64,000 nucleotides of DNA, from positions 154,771 through 218,770 of the forward strand of contig NZ_JACAPG010000002.1 in the NCBI RefSeq assembly GCF_013385825.1. Reading direction: 5' to 3'. This document shows positions 19,303-30,971 of the stretch, piece by piece (the stretch's first letter is position 1; every line of letters starts with the position of its first letter). Below the pieces are notes generated by a model. That model was not told the origin of the DNA. It worked only from the letters and a program-made list of their open reading frames with translations, and searched no databases. Source of the DNA: Pseudomonas reactans. Lineage in GTDB: Bacteria > Pseudomonadota > Gammaproteobacteria > Pseudomonadales > Pseudomonadaceae. The position numbers and the translations under genes are program-made.

Positions 19303-19371
19303 ATCATCGCCGGCAAGCCGGCTCCTACAAGGGTTGCGCATAACCTGTAGGAGCTGGCTTGCCAGCGATGA
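19303..19371. repeat. REP palindrome pair
   Basis: Inverted REP copies (ATCGCCGGCAAGCCGGCTCC and GTAGGAGCTGGCTTGCCAGC) fill the gap between the convergent permease and chemoreceptor genes. Confidence 0.9.
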
Positions 19372-19376
19372 GGCCA

Positions 19377-21311
19377 CTAAGCCCTGAACTGCCCCAGGCT
19401 TGCCTTCAACTGCGCCGCCAACCCATCCAGCACCTTGCCACTGGCGGTGGTCTCAACCACCGCCTGGGCGGCACGTTCGGCCTGAGCATGGATTACCTCG
19501 ACCCGCCCCCGCACCGCATGGGCACCCTGGGCCTGATGCTCAGCGGCACGGGTTGCCAAGCCAATCGCCGCATGCACCTGCTCCACCGAAGCCTGCACCG
19601 TCTGCTGCAAACGCACGCTGTCGCGCAGGACCAGCAAACCTTCACTGGCCTGGCGCCCAGCCTTGCCGATGGTTTCCACCGCCTCCCGCGCGCCCTGTTG
19701 CAACGCCACGATATGCGCCTGGATATCGCCGGTGGAGCTTTGAGTCTTGCTTGCCAGCGCCCGCACTTCGTCCGCCACCACGGCAAAGCCGCGCCCGGTC
19801 TCACCGGCACGCGCCGCCTCGATGGCTGCGTTGAGCGCCAACAGATTGGTTTGCTCGGCAATGCCGTGAATCACGGTCAGCACCACCTCGATCTGCTGGC
19901 TTTGCTGGGCCAGGCGCTCGATGACCGTGGAGCCCGCTTGTACTTGGCCCGCCAGCGCCTCGATCAAACTGCCGACCTCAGCCGAGGTCCGCGAGTTCTC
20001 ATCCGTGGCCTGGCGAATATCCACCACTTGCTGCAACGCCGCCTGCATCGCATGGCTCTCGGCCTGCGCTTCGTCGGCCATCTGCGACAGTGCGCGCAAG
20101 CTCTCGGCCACTTCATCGCGCTGTAAACCGGCCGCTGCGTCGGCACCGGCATTGCGCAAGGTCATCGCGCCGATTTCCACGCCAGTGCGCTGGGCCACAT
20201 CCCCCGCCTCGCGCACGATGGGCTGCAACTTATCCACAAAGCGATTGACCGCCGAAGCCATGTCGCCGATTTCATCCTTGCTGCTGATTTGCACACGCTT
20301 GGTCAGGTCACCCTCGCCCGCCGCCAAGTCGTCCATGGCCGCGATCAGGAGCTTCAGGCGATTGACCACACGGCGGCCCAACACGATGGCGATCAGCAGC
20401 AACACGCCGAAACCGACCAGCGCCAGGCCCATCCCAATGCGCCAGCGCAAGGTGCCGGCAGCGTCCTGGACGGCGCTGGTGGTGTTCGCAGTCATTTGGG
20501 TGGCGGTGGCTTGCGCGGATTGCAGGCGCGCGCCCATGGCGGCAGCGCTATCGGCCGCTGCGCCCTTGAGGCTGTCGCCCACCAACTGGTCACCGCTGGC
20601 GATCAGTGCGGAGAAGCGCTTATCCAGCGCGGCCAGATCAGCCTCCACTGCGGCCGTGGAAACCCCCATGCGCACCTTACCGATCTCCACGCCGTTGGGG
20701 CTGATGGACGCTTCAACATAGAACACTGAAGGATCATCTTTCGCCGCATCCAACACTTTATCCAGGGCGCGGTCACCTTTGCCTTTTTCCAACAGCGCCT
20801 GGTTAATCGGGTTTTCACGGTTGAGGTAGCGGGTCAGATGCTCACCCGCCGCGTCGTCATAGACCACAAACAGCACGTTGGGGTTGCGCTGGGCACGCCG
20901 GGCGAACTCCGACAGCGTCGGCACGTCGCTGTCCCACATGGCGCGGGGCGCCACCGAGGCCAGCAGTTGCGCCATGTCATTGGCGGAGTCTTTCAGGTCT
21001 TTTTCCAGGGTCGCACGCAGTTGCTTCTGCTCTTCCTGCAGGCGGGTTGAAAGCCCCGCTGTCAGACGCTGACGGGTACTGGTCGACAAGGCGTCCAGGC
21101 TGGACGTGACTTCTTTACCGGCCTGGGCCAATTCACCCGACAGTTTCTGGCTGTCGATACCCAGGCGATTACCCAAATCAGCTTCCAACGCTGTGACGGT
21201 GCTTCGCGTCAGGGCGACGGCCACCAGCACTTGCACCAAAAGGGCGATACCTAGGGTAACGAACACCGGCCGCAACAGACGGCTTTGTAACAATGAGAGA
21301 ACGGCAGACAT
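19377..21311 (-). CDS. Methyl-accepting chemotaxis protein
   Basis: 644 residues from ATG at 21311, chosen for GGAGGG 8 nt upstream; an in-frame extension to 21407 lacks such a site. Membrane segments at about 15-35 and 291-312 enclose a periplasmic domain of about 250 residues that I cannot assign (it contains [20 protein letters not shown]). Then come a HAMP domain ([20 protein letters not shown]) and the signalling domain with the invariant hairpin [20 protein letters not shown] and [15 protein letters not shown]. It senses an unknown ligand and controls CheA through CheW. No CheR-binding pentapeptide is seen at the C-terminus (ASLGQFRA). Single gene between purA and the iron transporter. 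Confidence 0.95.
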   Translation of the reverse strand: MSAVLSLLQSRLLRPVFVTLGIALLVQVLVAVALTRSTVTALEADLGNRLGIDSQKLSGELAQAGKEVTSSLDALSTSTRQRLTAGLSTRLQEEQKQLRATLEKDLKDSANDMAQLLASVAPRAMWDSDVPTLSEFARRAQRNPNVLFVVYDDAAGEHLTRYLNRENPINQALLEKGKGDRALDKVLDAAKDDPSVFYVEASISPNGVEIGKVRMGVSTAAVEADLAALDKRFSALIASGDQLVGDSLKGAAADSAAAMGARLQSAQATATQMTANTTSAVQDAAGTLRWRIGMGLALVGFGVLLLIAIVLGRRVVNRLKLLIAAMDDLAAGEGDLTKRVQISSKDEIGDMASAVNRFVDKLQPIVREAGDVAQRTGVEIGAMTLRNAGADAAAGLQRDEVAESLRALSQMADEAQAESHAMQAALQQVVDIRQATDENSRTSAEVGSLIEALAGQVQAGSTVIERLAQQSQQIEVVLTVIHGIAEQTNLLALNAAIEAARAGETGRGFAVVADEVRALASKTQSSTGDIQAHIVALQQGAREAVETIGKAGRQASEGLLVLRDSVRLQQTVQASVEQVHAAIGLATRAAEHQAQGAHAVRGRVEVIHAQAERAAQAVVETTASGKVLDGLAAQLKASLGQFRA

Positions 21312-21404
21312 CGGGAATCCCTCCACCACGGGTGCCATTAATTTGATAGCACCGCGAAAGAAAGAACCAAAGCAAGGGTCGTGCCGCCCAGGCGACAGAA
21401 ACGA

Positions 21405-21430
21405 CAAAGGGCTCCCGAAGGAGCCCTTTG
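21405..21430 (-). terminator. Terminator of the hisZ-purA unit
   Basis: Perfect 11-bp stem CAAAGGGCTCC/GGAGCCCTTTG around a TTCG tetraloop on the minus strand, followed by TCGTTTCTGT, 21 nt past the purA stop. On the plus strand it is followed by CTTTTT. Confidence 0.85.
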
Positions 21431-21450
21431 CTTTTTACATCAACAGCTTA

Positions 21451-22794
<1,344 letters not shown>

Positions 22795-23982
22795 TCAAGA
22801 AGCCAGTGGCGATACTTGCCAAAGCCCGTTCTGCAGAATCAATTGCCGGTCGCAGTCCGCATCACGGGCGGCGGCCAATGGCTGCCCAGGCAACGCCTGG
22901 ACGACACGCTGACCCTCACTGCGCAACTGGCAAACCTGCTGCCAGAGTGCTGCGTCCGTACTGTCGGGCATCCAGATGCCACCAGACGGCAGCTCGACCT
23001 CAGCACGCCCCAGGGTCACCAGGGTTTTCAAATCGGTGGAGAAACCAGTGGCCGGACGCGCACGACCAAAGTCGGCGCCGATATCGTCATAACGACCACC
23101 TTGGGCGATGGCTTGGCCAACGCCCGGTACAAAGACGGCGAACACCACACCGGTGTGGTAGTGGTAGCCACGCAACTCACCCAAGTCAAAGTACAGCGGC
23201 AGCTCCGGGAAGCGCGCCGACAACTGCTCGGCAATCGCTAGCACGTCGTCCAGCGCAGCCAGTACCGGCGCCGGCGCCTTGGCCAGGCGCTCACGCGCAG
23301 CCACCAGCACTTCACGACCGCCGCACAGGTTGACCAGTGCACGCAGCATGTCAGCCAGATCGGCAGGCACACCCGCCGTCAGGGCAATCACTTCATCGAT
23401 GGCCTTGCGTTGCAGGGCATCGAACAGCTGTTGTTCCACTTCACCGGACAAACCGGCCGCACGGGCCAGGCCACGGTAGATACCGACGTGACCCAGGTCC
23501 ATGTGGACATCCGGCACGTCGGCCAGTTGCAGCATGGCCAGCATCAAGCTGATCACTTCAACGTCGCTGCTCGGGCTGGCATCGCCGTACAACTCGGCGC
23601 CCAGTTGGATCGGGCTACGGGACGACGACAACGCGCGCGGCTGTGCATGCAGCACGCTACCGGCGTAGCACAGACGGCTCGGACCTTCGCGACGCAGGGT
23701 GTGCGCATCGATGCGCGCCACTTGCGGCGTGATGTCGGCACGGAAACCCATTTGCCGGCCCGATTGCGGGTCGATGACCTTGAAGGTGCGCAGATCCAGG
23801 TCCTGGCCCGCACCGGTCAGCAGGGATTCCAGGTACTCGATATGGGGGGTCACGACAAACTCGTAACCCCAGCTCTGGAACAGATCCAACACCTGGCGAC
23901 GCGCTACTTCAATGCGCGCAGCTTCTGGTGGCAGTACTTCTTCGATGCCATCTGGCAGCAGCCAGCGGTCTACCGTTGCCAT
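22795..23982 (-). CDS. hisZ: ATP phosphoribosyltransferase regulatory subunit HisZ
   Basis: 395 residues from ATG at 23982 ([20 protein letters not shown]) with GGGGAA upstream. It is a histidyl-tRNA synthetase paralogue: motif 2-like [13 protein letters not shown] and [13 protein letters not shown] are seen, and the anticodon-binding domain is missing. HisZ pairs with the short form of HisG to make the first enzyme of histidine synthesis; hisG is not in the window. It sits between hflC and purA, the usual Pseudomonas position. Confidence 0.96.
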   Translation of the reverse strand: MATVDRWLLPDGIEEVLPPEAARIEVARRQVLDLFQSWGYEFVVTPHIEYLESLLTGAGQDLDLRTFKVIDPQSGRQMGFRADITPQVARIDAHTLRREGPSRLCYAGSVLHAQPRALSSSRSPIQLGAELYGDASPSSDVEVISLMLAMLQLADVPDVHMDLGHVGIYRGLARAAGLSGEVEQQLFDALQRKAIDEVIALTAGVPADLADMLRALVNLCGGREVLVAARERLAKAPAPVLAALDDVLAIAEQLSARFPELPLYFDLGELRGYHYHTGVVFAVFVPGVGQAIAQGGRYDDIGADFGRARPATGFSTDLKTLVTLGRAEVELPSGGIWMPDSTDAALWQQVCQLRSEGQRVVQALPGQPLAAARDADCDRQLILQNGLWQVSPLAS

Positions 23983-24162
23983 TACGCCATTCCCCTTTGA
24001 TCCGGGCGGCCAGCCCTCGGCCGAGCCTTGAGTGAAGCAGAAAACACCCGCCCCCTGCATAAACCACGCGCAAGAGCGACGTGACGAACGGCCTGTAATC
24101 GGCCTCGTCGGGCACTTTCCTCGAAAAACCTGTCACGCCTGCCGAATCAAACATGCAGACGC

Positions 24163-24186
24163 AAAAAAGCCGGGAATTTCCCGGCT
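24163..24186 (-). terminator. Terminator after hflC
   Basis: Stem AGCCGGGAA/TTCCCGGCT with a one-base loop region, followed on the minus strand by TTTTTT. It lies 90 nt past the hflC stop and 180 nt before hisZ. The rest of 23983-24276 shows no convincing gene; it probably carries the hisZ promoter. Confidence 0.9.
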
Positions 24187-24276
24187 GCCGCATCATACAC
24201 CCGTTTTCTGAAAGGATCACCCCGCCAGGCGTTTTAGCCGCCCGACGGGAGTGAAACCTACAGAATCACAGGCCGG

Positions 24277-25143
24277 TTACTTGGACTTTTCCAGGTAGCG
24301 GAAGAAGTCGCTGCTTGGGTCCAGCACCATGACGTCGGTTTTGTTCGCGAAGCTTTCACGGTAGGCACGCAGGCTACGGTAGAACGCGTAGAACTCCTGG
24401 TCCTGGCCGTAGGCCTTGGCATAGATCGCCGCGGCTTGAGCATCGCCATCACCACGGGCCTCTTCAGACTCGCGATAAGCTTCGGCCAACAGTACACGGC
24501 GCTGACGGTCGGCATCCGCACGAATACCTTCTGCCAGCTCGTTACCCTTGGCGCGGTGCTCACGGGCTTCACGCTCACGCTCGGTGCTCATACGCTCGAA
24601 CACGCTGCGGTTCACTTCCTTCGGCAGGTCGATGGCCTTGACCCGGACATCAACCACTTCGATGCCCAGTTCTTTTTCCGCCATCGTGTTCAGCGAACGC
24701 GTGATATCAGCCATCAGCGCATCACGCTCACCGGATACCACCTCATGCAGGGTGCGCTTACCAAACTGGTCACGCAGGCCCGATTCCAGACGGCGCGACA
24801 AACGCTCGTCAGCAATCTGCTTGAGGCCGGAGGTCGCGGTGTAGAAGCGCTCGGCATCCTTGACGCGCCACTTGGCGTAGGCGTCAACCATCACGGCTTT
24901 CTTTTCCAGGGTCAGGAAGCGCTGTGTCGGTGCATCCAGGGTCATCAGGCGGGCGTCGAACTTGCGCACCTGGTTGACGTAGGGGACTTTCACATGCAGG
25001 CCCGGCTGGACATCCGCCTGGACCACGCGACCGAATTGCAGCAGCACCGCACGCTCGGTCTGAGCCACGATGTAGAAGCAGTTCCAGGCAGCGATGACCA
25101 CGACGACGCCCACAATCAGGGCGGTCAGCGATTTATTGCTCAT
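24277..25143 (-). CDS. hflC: Protease modulator HflC
   Basis: 288 residues from ATG at 25143. One N-terminal membrane segment (SLTALIVGVVVVIAAWNCFY) anchors a periplasmic SPFH/band 7 domain (AQTERAVLLQFGRVVQADVQ). With HflK it forms the large complex that surrounds and modulates the membrane protease FtsH. The start shares one base with the hflK stop (TGATG), so the pair is coupled. A terminator follows 90 nt downstream. Confidence 0.97.
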   Translation of the reverse strand: MSNKSLTALIVGVVVVIAAWNCFYIVAQTERAVLLQFGRVVQADVQPGLHVKVPYVNQVRKFDARLMTLDAPTQRFLTLEKKAVMVDAYAKWRVKDAERFYTATSGLKQIADERLSRRLESGLRDQFGKRTLHEVVSGERDALMADITRSLNTMAEKELGIEVVDVRVKAIDLPKEVNRSVFERMSTEREREAREHRAKGNELAEGIRADADRQRRVLLAEAYRESEEARGDGDAQAAAIYAKAYGQDQEFYAFYRSLRAYRESFANKTDVMVLDPSSDFFRYLEKSK

Positions 25144-26318
25144 CAACGACTCTCCCTGGTACGTGTTTGCTGTTGCAGCAAGTCAGCGGCCGCACGGGCG
25201 CTCGCTTCATTGGCAGCGGCATTGGAACCGGTGGACGGTGCGCTGGTGCTGCTACGACCACCTTCGATCATCTTGTCCAGCGGCAGGTACAGCAGGTTGT
25301 TCTGCCCACCTTTGCTGCCGGTCACGAGAACCTTGCTGGTGTTGCTGAAGACTTCCTGCATGGTGTCCAGGTACAGACGTTCACGCGTGACTTCCGGCGC
25401 CTTGCGGTACTCGGCGACCAGCTTGGTAAAGCGATCCGCCTCACCCTTGGCGCGAGAGACCACTTCGTCGCGGTAACCGTTGGCATCCTCGAGGATACGC
25501 TGGGCCTGACCACGGGCTTCCGGCACGACGCCGTTGGCGTAGGTTTCAGCCTGGTTACGCGAACGCTGCTCGTCTTCACGGGCCCGGATCACGTCATCGA
25601 ACGCTTCCTGTACTTCGCGCGGTGCGGCTGCGCTCTGTACGTTCACCTGGGTCACGGTGATACCGGTGCGATAGGTATCGAGGAACCTCTGCAGGCGCTC
25701 CTTGATCTCGCTGGCCATCAATTCACGACCTTCGGTCAGCACCTGGTCCATCGCGGTCGAACCGACGACATGGCGCAGGGCACTTTCGGTAGCGTGTTGC
25801 AGGCTGATTTCCGGCTGATCAACGTTCAGCACGAAGTCCTGCAGGTTGCTGATCTTGTACTGCACGGTCAGCGGCACTTCGACGATGTTCTCGTCTTCGG
25901 TCAGCATCTGGCCCTGCTTGGTGTAGGCACGCTCACGCGTGACGTTTTCCATGTACTTCTTGTCGATCGGCGGGAAGTAGATGTTCAGGCCCGGGCCGAC
26001 AGTCTCGTAGTACTTGCCGAAGCGCAGCACCACGGCCTGTTCCTGCTCGTCCACCACGTACACGGCGCTGTACAGCCATACGGCCGCCAGCACGACAAGA
26101 CCCAGGCCCAGCAGGCCATAGCCGCCGCCCTTGCTTGTGCGACCGCCGTCGTCACCACCACGTTTTTTTCCACCACCGAACAACCCATTCAGGCTTTCCT
26201 GCAGCTTTCGGAAGGCCTCGTCGAGATCTGGTGGCCCCTTGCGGTCGCCATTATTGCGGCGTTTACCACCCCAAGGATCCTGATTATTCGAGTTGCCACC
26301 CGGCTCATTCCAAGCCAT
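25143..26318 (-). CDS. hflK: FtsH protease activity modulator HflK
   Basis: 391 residues from ATG at 26318 (MAWNEPGGNSNNQDPWGGKR), with GAGAG just upstream. A Gly/Asn/Pro-rich cytoplasmic N-terminus leads to one membrane segment (LLGLGLVVLAAVWLYSAVYV) and a band 7 domain (VDEQEQAVVLRFGKYYETVG). The tail is Ser/Ala-rich. It partners HflC in the FtsH-regulating complex. Same strand as hflX, about 96 nt downstream of it. Confidence 0.97.
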   Translation of the reverse strand: MAWNEPGGNSNNQDPWGGKRRNNGDRKGPPDLDEAFRKLQESLNGLFGGGKKRGGDDGGRTSKGGGYGLLGLGLVVLAAVWLYSAVYVVDEQEQAVVLRFGKYYETVGPGLNIYFPPIDKKYMENVTRERAYTKQGQMLTEDENIVEVPLTVQYKISNLQDFVLNVDQPEISLQHATESALRHVVGSTAMDQVLTEGRELMASEIKERLQRFLDTYRTGITVTQVNVQSAAAPREVQEAFDDVIRAREDEQRSRNQAETYANGVVPEARGQAQRILEDANGYRDEVVSRAKGEADRFTKLVAEYRKAPEVTRERLYLDTMQEVFSNTSKVLVTGSKGGQNNLLYLPLDKMIEGGRSSTSAPSTGSNAAANEASARAAADLLQQQTRTRESR

Positions 26319-26414
26319 AGCGCTCTCCATCTGATAAAGCAAAGACGCACCCACGGCGCGCCGACCAATGCTACAGAATGCCTGCCACTGCGGCACAACC
26401 GCTTTAGGAGGCTT

Positions 26415-27716
26415 TTATTGCAAAGTGTGTTGTTCGATGAACTCTGTCGGTACCACGCCTTCACGGCTGACCAGCCGATTCAGCTCCGAGCGCGGCAATC
26501 GAACGGCCAGCAAGCTGACACCTTCTTCGTCGTATTCTTCTTTCTGTACCGCGCCCAACTCGAAAAACTGTGCACGCAGTCGAGCAAAACGCTGGGGCAA
26601 GCGCAAGGTGCCAACGAACAAATCGCTGCCGAGCAACTCGGCAATGGCCTGTTCAAGCAACTCAAGACCACTGCCATCACGCGCCGACAGCCAGACCCGC
26701 TGGGGCTTGCCGTTCTCATCGCGCTGGATTTGTGGCTCAACGCCTTCAAGCAAATCGAGTTTGTTATAGACCTCGAGGATCGGCAAGTCCTGGGCACCAA
26801 TCTCGCCCAGCACCAGCATCACCTGTTCAATCTGCAACATGCGATCCGGTTCAGCCGCATCGATCACGTGCAACAGCAGGTCGGAATTGCTCGACTCTTC
26901 GAGCGTAGACCGAAATGCCTCGACCAGCTTGTGCGGCAAATGACGAATGAAACCCACGGTGTCGGCCAGGACAATCGGCCCCAGATCGTCCAGATCCAGA
27001 CGACGCAGGGTCGGGTCGAGGGTGGCGAACAGTTGGTCGGCCGCGTACACGTCCGATTTCGTCACGTTGTTGAAGAGTGTGGATTTGCCGGCGTTGGTAT
27101 AGCCCACCAGGGACACGGTCGGGATGTCCGCGCGAGAACGGCCACGGCGCGATTGCTCACGCTGGCTACGCACTTTCTCCAGGCGGCCCTTGATCTGGCG
27201 CAGACGAACCCGCAGCAGGCGTCGGTCGGTCTCGAGCTGGGTTTCACCCGGCCCGCGCATGCCGATGCCACCACCTTGACGCTCAAGGTGAGTCCAGCCG
27301 CGGACCAAGCGGGTGCTCATGTGGTCAAGCTGGGCCAGTTCAACCTGGAGCTTGCCCTCATGGGTACGGGCGCGTTGGGCGAAGATATCGAGAATCAGAC
27401 CGGTACGGTCGATCACGCGACACTCGAAGACACGTTCGAGGTTACGTTCCTGACTGGGCGTGAGGACGTGATTGAAGATCACCAGATCGGCTTCTTCGGC
27501 GTGGACCAGGTCGCGCAGTTCCTCGACCTTGCCGCTGCCAATCAGGAATTTGGCGGTTGGCCGATGACGCGGCACGTTAAAAAACGCAACGGTCTCGGCG
27601 CCGGCCGAATTTGCCAACTCCTGAAACTCCTGCGGATCTTCGCGCGCCTCAGGGTCCTGTCCATCCAAGTGAACGAGAATGACCCGCTCACCACCACCGT
27701 GGCGCTCAAAGAACAA
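26415..27716 (-). CDS. hflX: Ribosome-associated GTPase HflX
   Basis: 433 residues. TTG at 27716 is chosen because AGGAG lies 6 nt upstream and the product begins MFFERHGGGERVILVHLDGQ, the family start. Domain order: N-terminal HflX domain (IGSGKVEELRDLV), coiled coil (RQIKGRLEKVRSQREQSRRG), GTPase domain with G1 GYTNAGKSTLFN, G3 DTVGFI and G4 NKLD, and a short C-terminal domain. HflX splits stalled 70S ribosomes, notably after heat shock. It follows hfq by only 12 nt. Confidence 0.96.
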   Translation of the reverse strand: MFFERHGGGERVILVHLDGQDPEAREDPQEFQELANSAGAETVAFFNVPRHRPTAKFLIGSGKVEELRDLVHAEEADLVIFNHVLTPSQERNLERVFECRVIDRTGLILDIFAQRARTHEGKLQVELAQLDHMSTRLVRGWTHLERQGGGIGMRGPGETQLETDRRLLRVRLRQIKGRLEKVRSQREQSRRGRSRADIPTVSLVGYTNAGKSTLFNNVTKSDVYAADQLFATLDPTLRRLDLDDLGPIVLADTVGFIRHLPHKLVEAFRSTLEESSNSDLLLHVIDAAEPDRMLQIEQVMLVLGEIGAQDLPILEVYNKLDLLEGVEPQIQRDENGKPQRVWLSARDGSGLELLEQAIAELLGSDLFVGTLRLPQRFARLRAQFFELGAVQKEEYDEEGVSLLAVRLPRSELNRLVSREGVVPTEFIEQHTLQ

Positions 27717-27728
27717 AGGAGACTCCTA

Positions 27729-27989
27729 TCAGGCGTTACCTGGCTCAGCGTCAGCTACGTCGTCACCGGCAGCGCTAGGCAGACGGATTGGACGAACAGG
27801 GACGACTGTCGAGATAGCGTGCTTGTAGACCATCTGGCTGACGGTGTTTTTCAGCAGGATCACGAACTGGTCGAACGACTCGATCGTGCCTTGCAGCTTG
27901 ATACCGTTGACCAGGTAGATGGAAACCCCCACTTTCTCTTTACGTAAAGTATTCAAGTAAGGGTCTTGTAGCGAATGCCCTTTTGACAT
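27729..27989 (-). CDS. hfq: RNA chaperone Hfq
   Basis: 86 residues from ATG at 27989, preceded by AAAGGAGTG. The Sm fold is complete: [20 protein letters not shown], Sm1 [20 protein letters not shown] and Sm2 with the [10 protein letters not shown] motif. The C-terminal tail is short, as usual in Pseudomonas. The hexamer pairs small RNAs with mRNAs and is needed for Crc-mediated repression. It lies 94 nt after miaA; that gap could hold a promoter of its own. Confidence 0.98.
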   Translation of the reverse strand: MSKGHSLQDPYLNTLRKEKVGVSIYLVNGIKLQGTIESFDQFVILLKNTVSQMVYKHAISTVVPVRPIRLPSAAGDDVADAEPGNA

Positions 27990-28083
27990 GTGCCGCACTC
28001 CTTTAAGGATCAATAATAAAAAATCGGAAAATAGATAGCTTATGGCCGTCACACCCCCAAGGATAGACGGCAATTGCAAGGAC

Positions 28084-29055
28084 TCAGCTCAATATGGAGA
28101 CCGATCCCAAGTATTTCAAGGCGCGTGACAGATTGTCGCTGTCCAGGCTGTCCAGCCAGTGCAAATCGCTCCAGCTGCGCAACCAGGTGAACTGGCGTTT
28201 CGCCAATTGGCGCGTGGCAATGATGCCGCGTTCCTGCATTTCGGCTGACGTCAGCTTGCCATCCAGATGATCCCAGACTTGGCGGTAGCCTACAGCACGT
28301 ATCGAAGGTAACCCTGGATGCAGGTCACCTCTGGAACGCAGAGCTACGACCTCGTCCACAAACCCCTGTTCCAACATAATTGTGAATCTTTGTGCAATTC
28401 GATCATGCAGCACCTGGCGATTTGCCGGAGCGATGGCCAGATTCGCCACAGTATAGGGCAATTGTGACGCGCCAGATGCGCCTGCGTCAGCACTTTGCGC
28501 ACTTTGTTTCAGCCGATGTTCAGTCATGGTCTGCCCGCTGACACGCCAGACTTCCAGGGCGCGAGTGAGGCGCTGGGGGTCATTGGGGTGAATGCGCGCG
28601 GCGGACACAGGGTCCACGGCGGCCAACTGGTCATGCAAGGCTTGCCAGCCAAGGCGTGCAGCCTCTTCTTCAAGCTCGGCGCGCACCTGGGCGTCGGCCG
28701 GCGGCATATCCGCCAGGCCTTCCTGCAAAGCCTTGTAATAGAGCATCGTACCGCCCACCAGCAGCGGAATATTGCCCCGTGCGGTGATATCGGCCATGGC
28801 CGCCAGGGCGTCGGTGCGGAAATCCGCGGCCGAATAGCTCTGCGACGGGTCGATGATGTCGATCAGCTTATGCGGATATTGGGCCAACAGCTCCTTGGAA
28901 GGCTTGGCCGTGCCGATGTCCATGTCCCGGTAAACCAGGGCAGAGTCGACACTGATCAGCTCGCACGGGAGCACTTTGGTCAGCTCGATGGCCAGGTCGG
29001 TCTTGCCGGCGGCTGTGGGGCCCATCAGGAAGATCGCGGGGGGCAAGGCACTCAT
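28084..29055 (-). CDS. miaA: tRNA dimethylallyltransferase
   Basis: 323 residues from ATG at 29055 ([20 protein letters not shown]). The P-loop [11 protein letters not shown], the [18 protein letters not shown] substrate motif and the [18 protein letters not shown] motif are present. It transfers a dimethylallyl group to N6 of A37 in tRNAs that read codons starting with U. The ATG shares one base with the mutL TGA, so translation is coupled. Confidence 0.97.
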   Translation of the reverse strand: MSALPPAIFLMGPTAAGKTDLAIELTKVLPCELISVDSALVYRDMDIGTAKPSKELLAQYPHKLIDIIDPSQSYSAADFRTDALAAMADITARGNIPLLVGGTMLYYKALQEGLADMPPADAQVRAELEEEAARLGWQALHDQLAAVDPVSAARIHPNDPQRLTRALEVWRVSGQTMTEHRLKQSAQSADAGASGASQLPYTVANLAIAPANRQVLHDRIAQRFTIMLEQGFVDEVVALRSRGDLHPGLPSIRAVGYRQVWDHLDGKLTSAEMQERGIIATRQLAKRQFTWLRSWSDLHWLDSLDSDNLSRALKYLGSVSILS

Positions 29056-30971
29056 CAACGACCGCGCAAGAACAGTTTGTCCAGATCGTCCAGGCCCATT
29101 TGGGTCCAGGTCGGTCGGCCATGGTTGCATTGCCCGCTGCGCTCGGTGTTTTCCATGTCGCGCAGCAGGCCGTTCATTTCCGGCAGGGCCAGACGGCGAT
29201 TGGCGCGGATGGCGCCGTGGCAGGCCATGGTGCCGAGCAATTCGTTGATATGCGCCTGAATGCGGTCACTGGTGCCGTATTCCATCAGGTCCGCCAGCAC
29301 ATCAGCGACCAGGCGGTTGGCCTCGGCCTGTTTGAGCAGCGCGGGAATCTGGCGGATGGCCAGGGTTTCCGGGCCCAGGCGCTGCAATTCAAAGCCCAGC
29401 TTCTGGAACACACCGTGGTGTTCCTCGGCACAATCGGCCTCACGCTGACTGACCGCCAGGGACTCCGGCACCAGCAGCGGCTGGCCGCTGAGGCCTTCGC
29501 TGGCCATGGCGATTTTGAGGCGCTCGTACATGATCCGCTCATGGGCGGCGTGCATGTCCACCAGCACCAGGCCATGGGCGTTTTCCGCCAGGATGTAGAT
29601 GCCCTTGAGCTGCGCCAACGCGTAGCCCAGCGGCGGGATATCTCCACCGCCTTCCGGCAAGGCCACAGGCGCGCCCGGTTCGGCACCTGGCAGCGGCGCG
29701 AAAAACTCGCGGTAAGCCGCCTGGGCTTCAGCCACCGGTACTGCCGACTGTGGGCGCGGGGTGTACTGGTACTGATAACCCGAGCCGGCGCCAGCATTCG
29801 GCGCGGTATAAGCAGGTTGTGACTGCGGCGATTGCAGCAGGTTGGCCGCCAGGCTCATTTCGCCCTGAGGGCCGAACTCACCGGCTTGCGGGCCACTCGG
29901 GCGGACCACGGCCGTCACAATCGGCGCAGACAACTGATCATCCGGACGCACATCACCCAGGGTGCGGTGCAAGGTGCCGTAGAGGAAATCATGCACCATG
30001 CGCCCATCACGGAAGCGCACTTCGTGCTTGGTCGGGTGCACGTTCACGTCCACCACCGACGGGTCGACCTCGAAAAACAACACGAACGTCGGGTGGCGCC
30101 CGTTGAACAACACATCGCGATAGGCCTGGCGCACCGCGTGGGCCACCAGCTTGTCGCGCACCGCACGGCCGTTCACAAAGAAGTACTGCAAGTCCGCCTG
30201 GCTGCGGGAGAAGGTCGGCAACCCGACCCAACCCCACAGGCGCAGGCCATTGCGCTCGATTTCAATCGGCAGCGCCTGCTCCAGGAAACCCGGCCCGCAA
30301 ATCGCCGACACCCGGCGAGCACGCGCGGCGTCATCGTGGGCTTCGTGCAAGCTGAGGATGGTCTTGCCGTTATGCCGCAGGTGGAACGCCACATCGAAGC
30401 GGGCCAGGGCCAGGCGCTTGATGACTTCCTGCAGGTGATCGAATTCGGTTTTCTCGGCCTTGAGGAATTTACGCCGCGCCGGGGTGTTGAAGAACAGGTC
30501 GCGCACTTCTACCGACGTACCGACGGGATGGGCTGCCGGCTGGACCCGAGGCGCCATGTCGCGACCTTCGGTTTCCACTTGCCAGGCCTGCTCGGCGCTG
30601 CGGGTGCGGGACGTCAGGGTCAGGCGCGCCACAGAGCTGATGGACGCCAGCGCCTCACCGCGAAAGCCCAGGCTCATCACCCGCTCAAGGTCTTCCAGGT
30701 CGCGAATCTTGCTGGTGGCGTGACGCGCCAGGGCCAGCGGCAGGTCGTCGGACGAGATGCCGCTGCCATCGTCACGCACGCGCAGCAGCTTGACGCCGCC
30801 CTGTTCCACGTCGACATCAATGCGCTTGGCGCCGGAGTCGATGCTGTTTTCGAGCAGCTCCTTGATCACCGAGGCTGGGCGCTCCACCACCTCACCTGCC
30901 GCAATCTGGTTGGCAAGGCGCGGGCTCAGCAGTTCGATGCGTGAGCCGTTATCCAGGATCGATTCGCTCAT
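29055..30971 (-). CDS. mutL: DNA mismatch repair protein MutL
   Basis: 638 residues. The N-terminal GHKL ATPase shows [25 protein letters not shown] and [10 protein letters not shown]; a Pro/Gln-rich linker (about 345-440) leads to the C-terminal dimerisation domain. There [12 protein letters not shown] fits the endonuclease pattern DxHA(x)2E(x)4E, with Met where Gln is common, so this MutL is probably a nicking enzyme, as expected in a genome without mutH. Starts at ATG overlapping the amiB stop (TAATG); stop overlaps miaA. Confidence 0.97.
   Translation of the reverse strand: MSESILDNGSRIELLSPRLANQIAAGEVVERPASVIKELLENSIDSGAKRIDVDVEQGGVKLLRVRDDGSGISSDDLPLALARHATSKIRDLEDLERVMSLGFRGEALASISSVARLTLTSRTRSAEQAWQVETEGRDMAPRVQPAAHPVGTSVEVRDLFFNTPARRKFLKAEKTEFDHLQEVIKRLALARFDVAFHLRHNGKTILSLHEAHDDAARARRVSAICGPGFLEQALPIEIERNGLRLWGWVGLPTFSRSQADLQYFFVNGRAVRDKLVAHAVRQAYRDVLFNGRHPTFVLFFEVDPSVVDVNVHPTKHEVRFRDGRMVHDFLYGTLHRTLGDVRPDDQLSAPIVTAVVRPSGPQAGEFGPQGEMSLAANLLQSPQSQPAYTAPNAGAGSGYQYQYTPRPQSAVPVAEAQAAYREFFAPLPGAEPGAPVALPEGGGDIPPLGYALAQLKGIYILAENAHGLVLVDMHAAHERIMYERLKIAMASEGLSGQPLLVPESLAVSQREADCAEEHHGVFQKLGFELQRLGPETLAIRQIPALLKQAEANRLVADVLADLMEYGTSDRIQAHINELLGTMACHGAIRANRRLALPEMNGLLRDMENTERSGQCNHGRPTWTQMGLDDLDKLFLRGR

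Noticed and set aside
23909..24220. 103-codon minus-strand frame between hflC and hisZ as a small gene
   Set aside because: It runs through the hflC terminator and into hisZ in another frame, and has no recognisable features.
25167..27947. Over 900-codon open frame opposite hflK and hflX
   Set aside because: Spans two well-identified minus-strand genes and their gap; composition typical of antisense frames.
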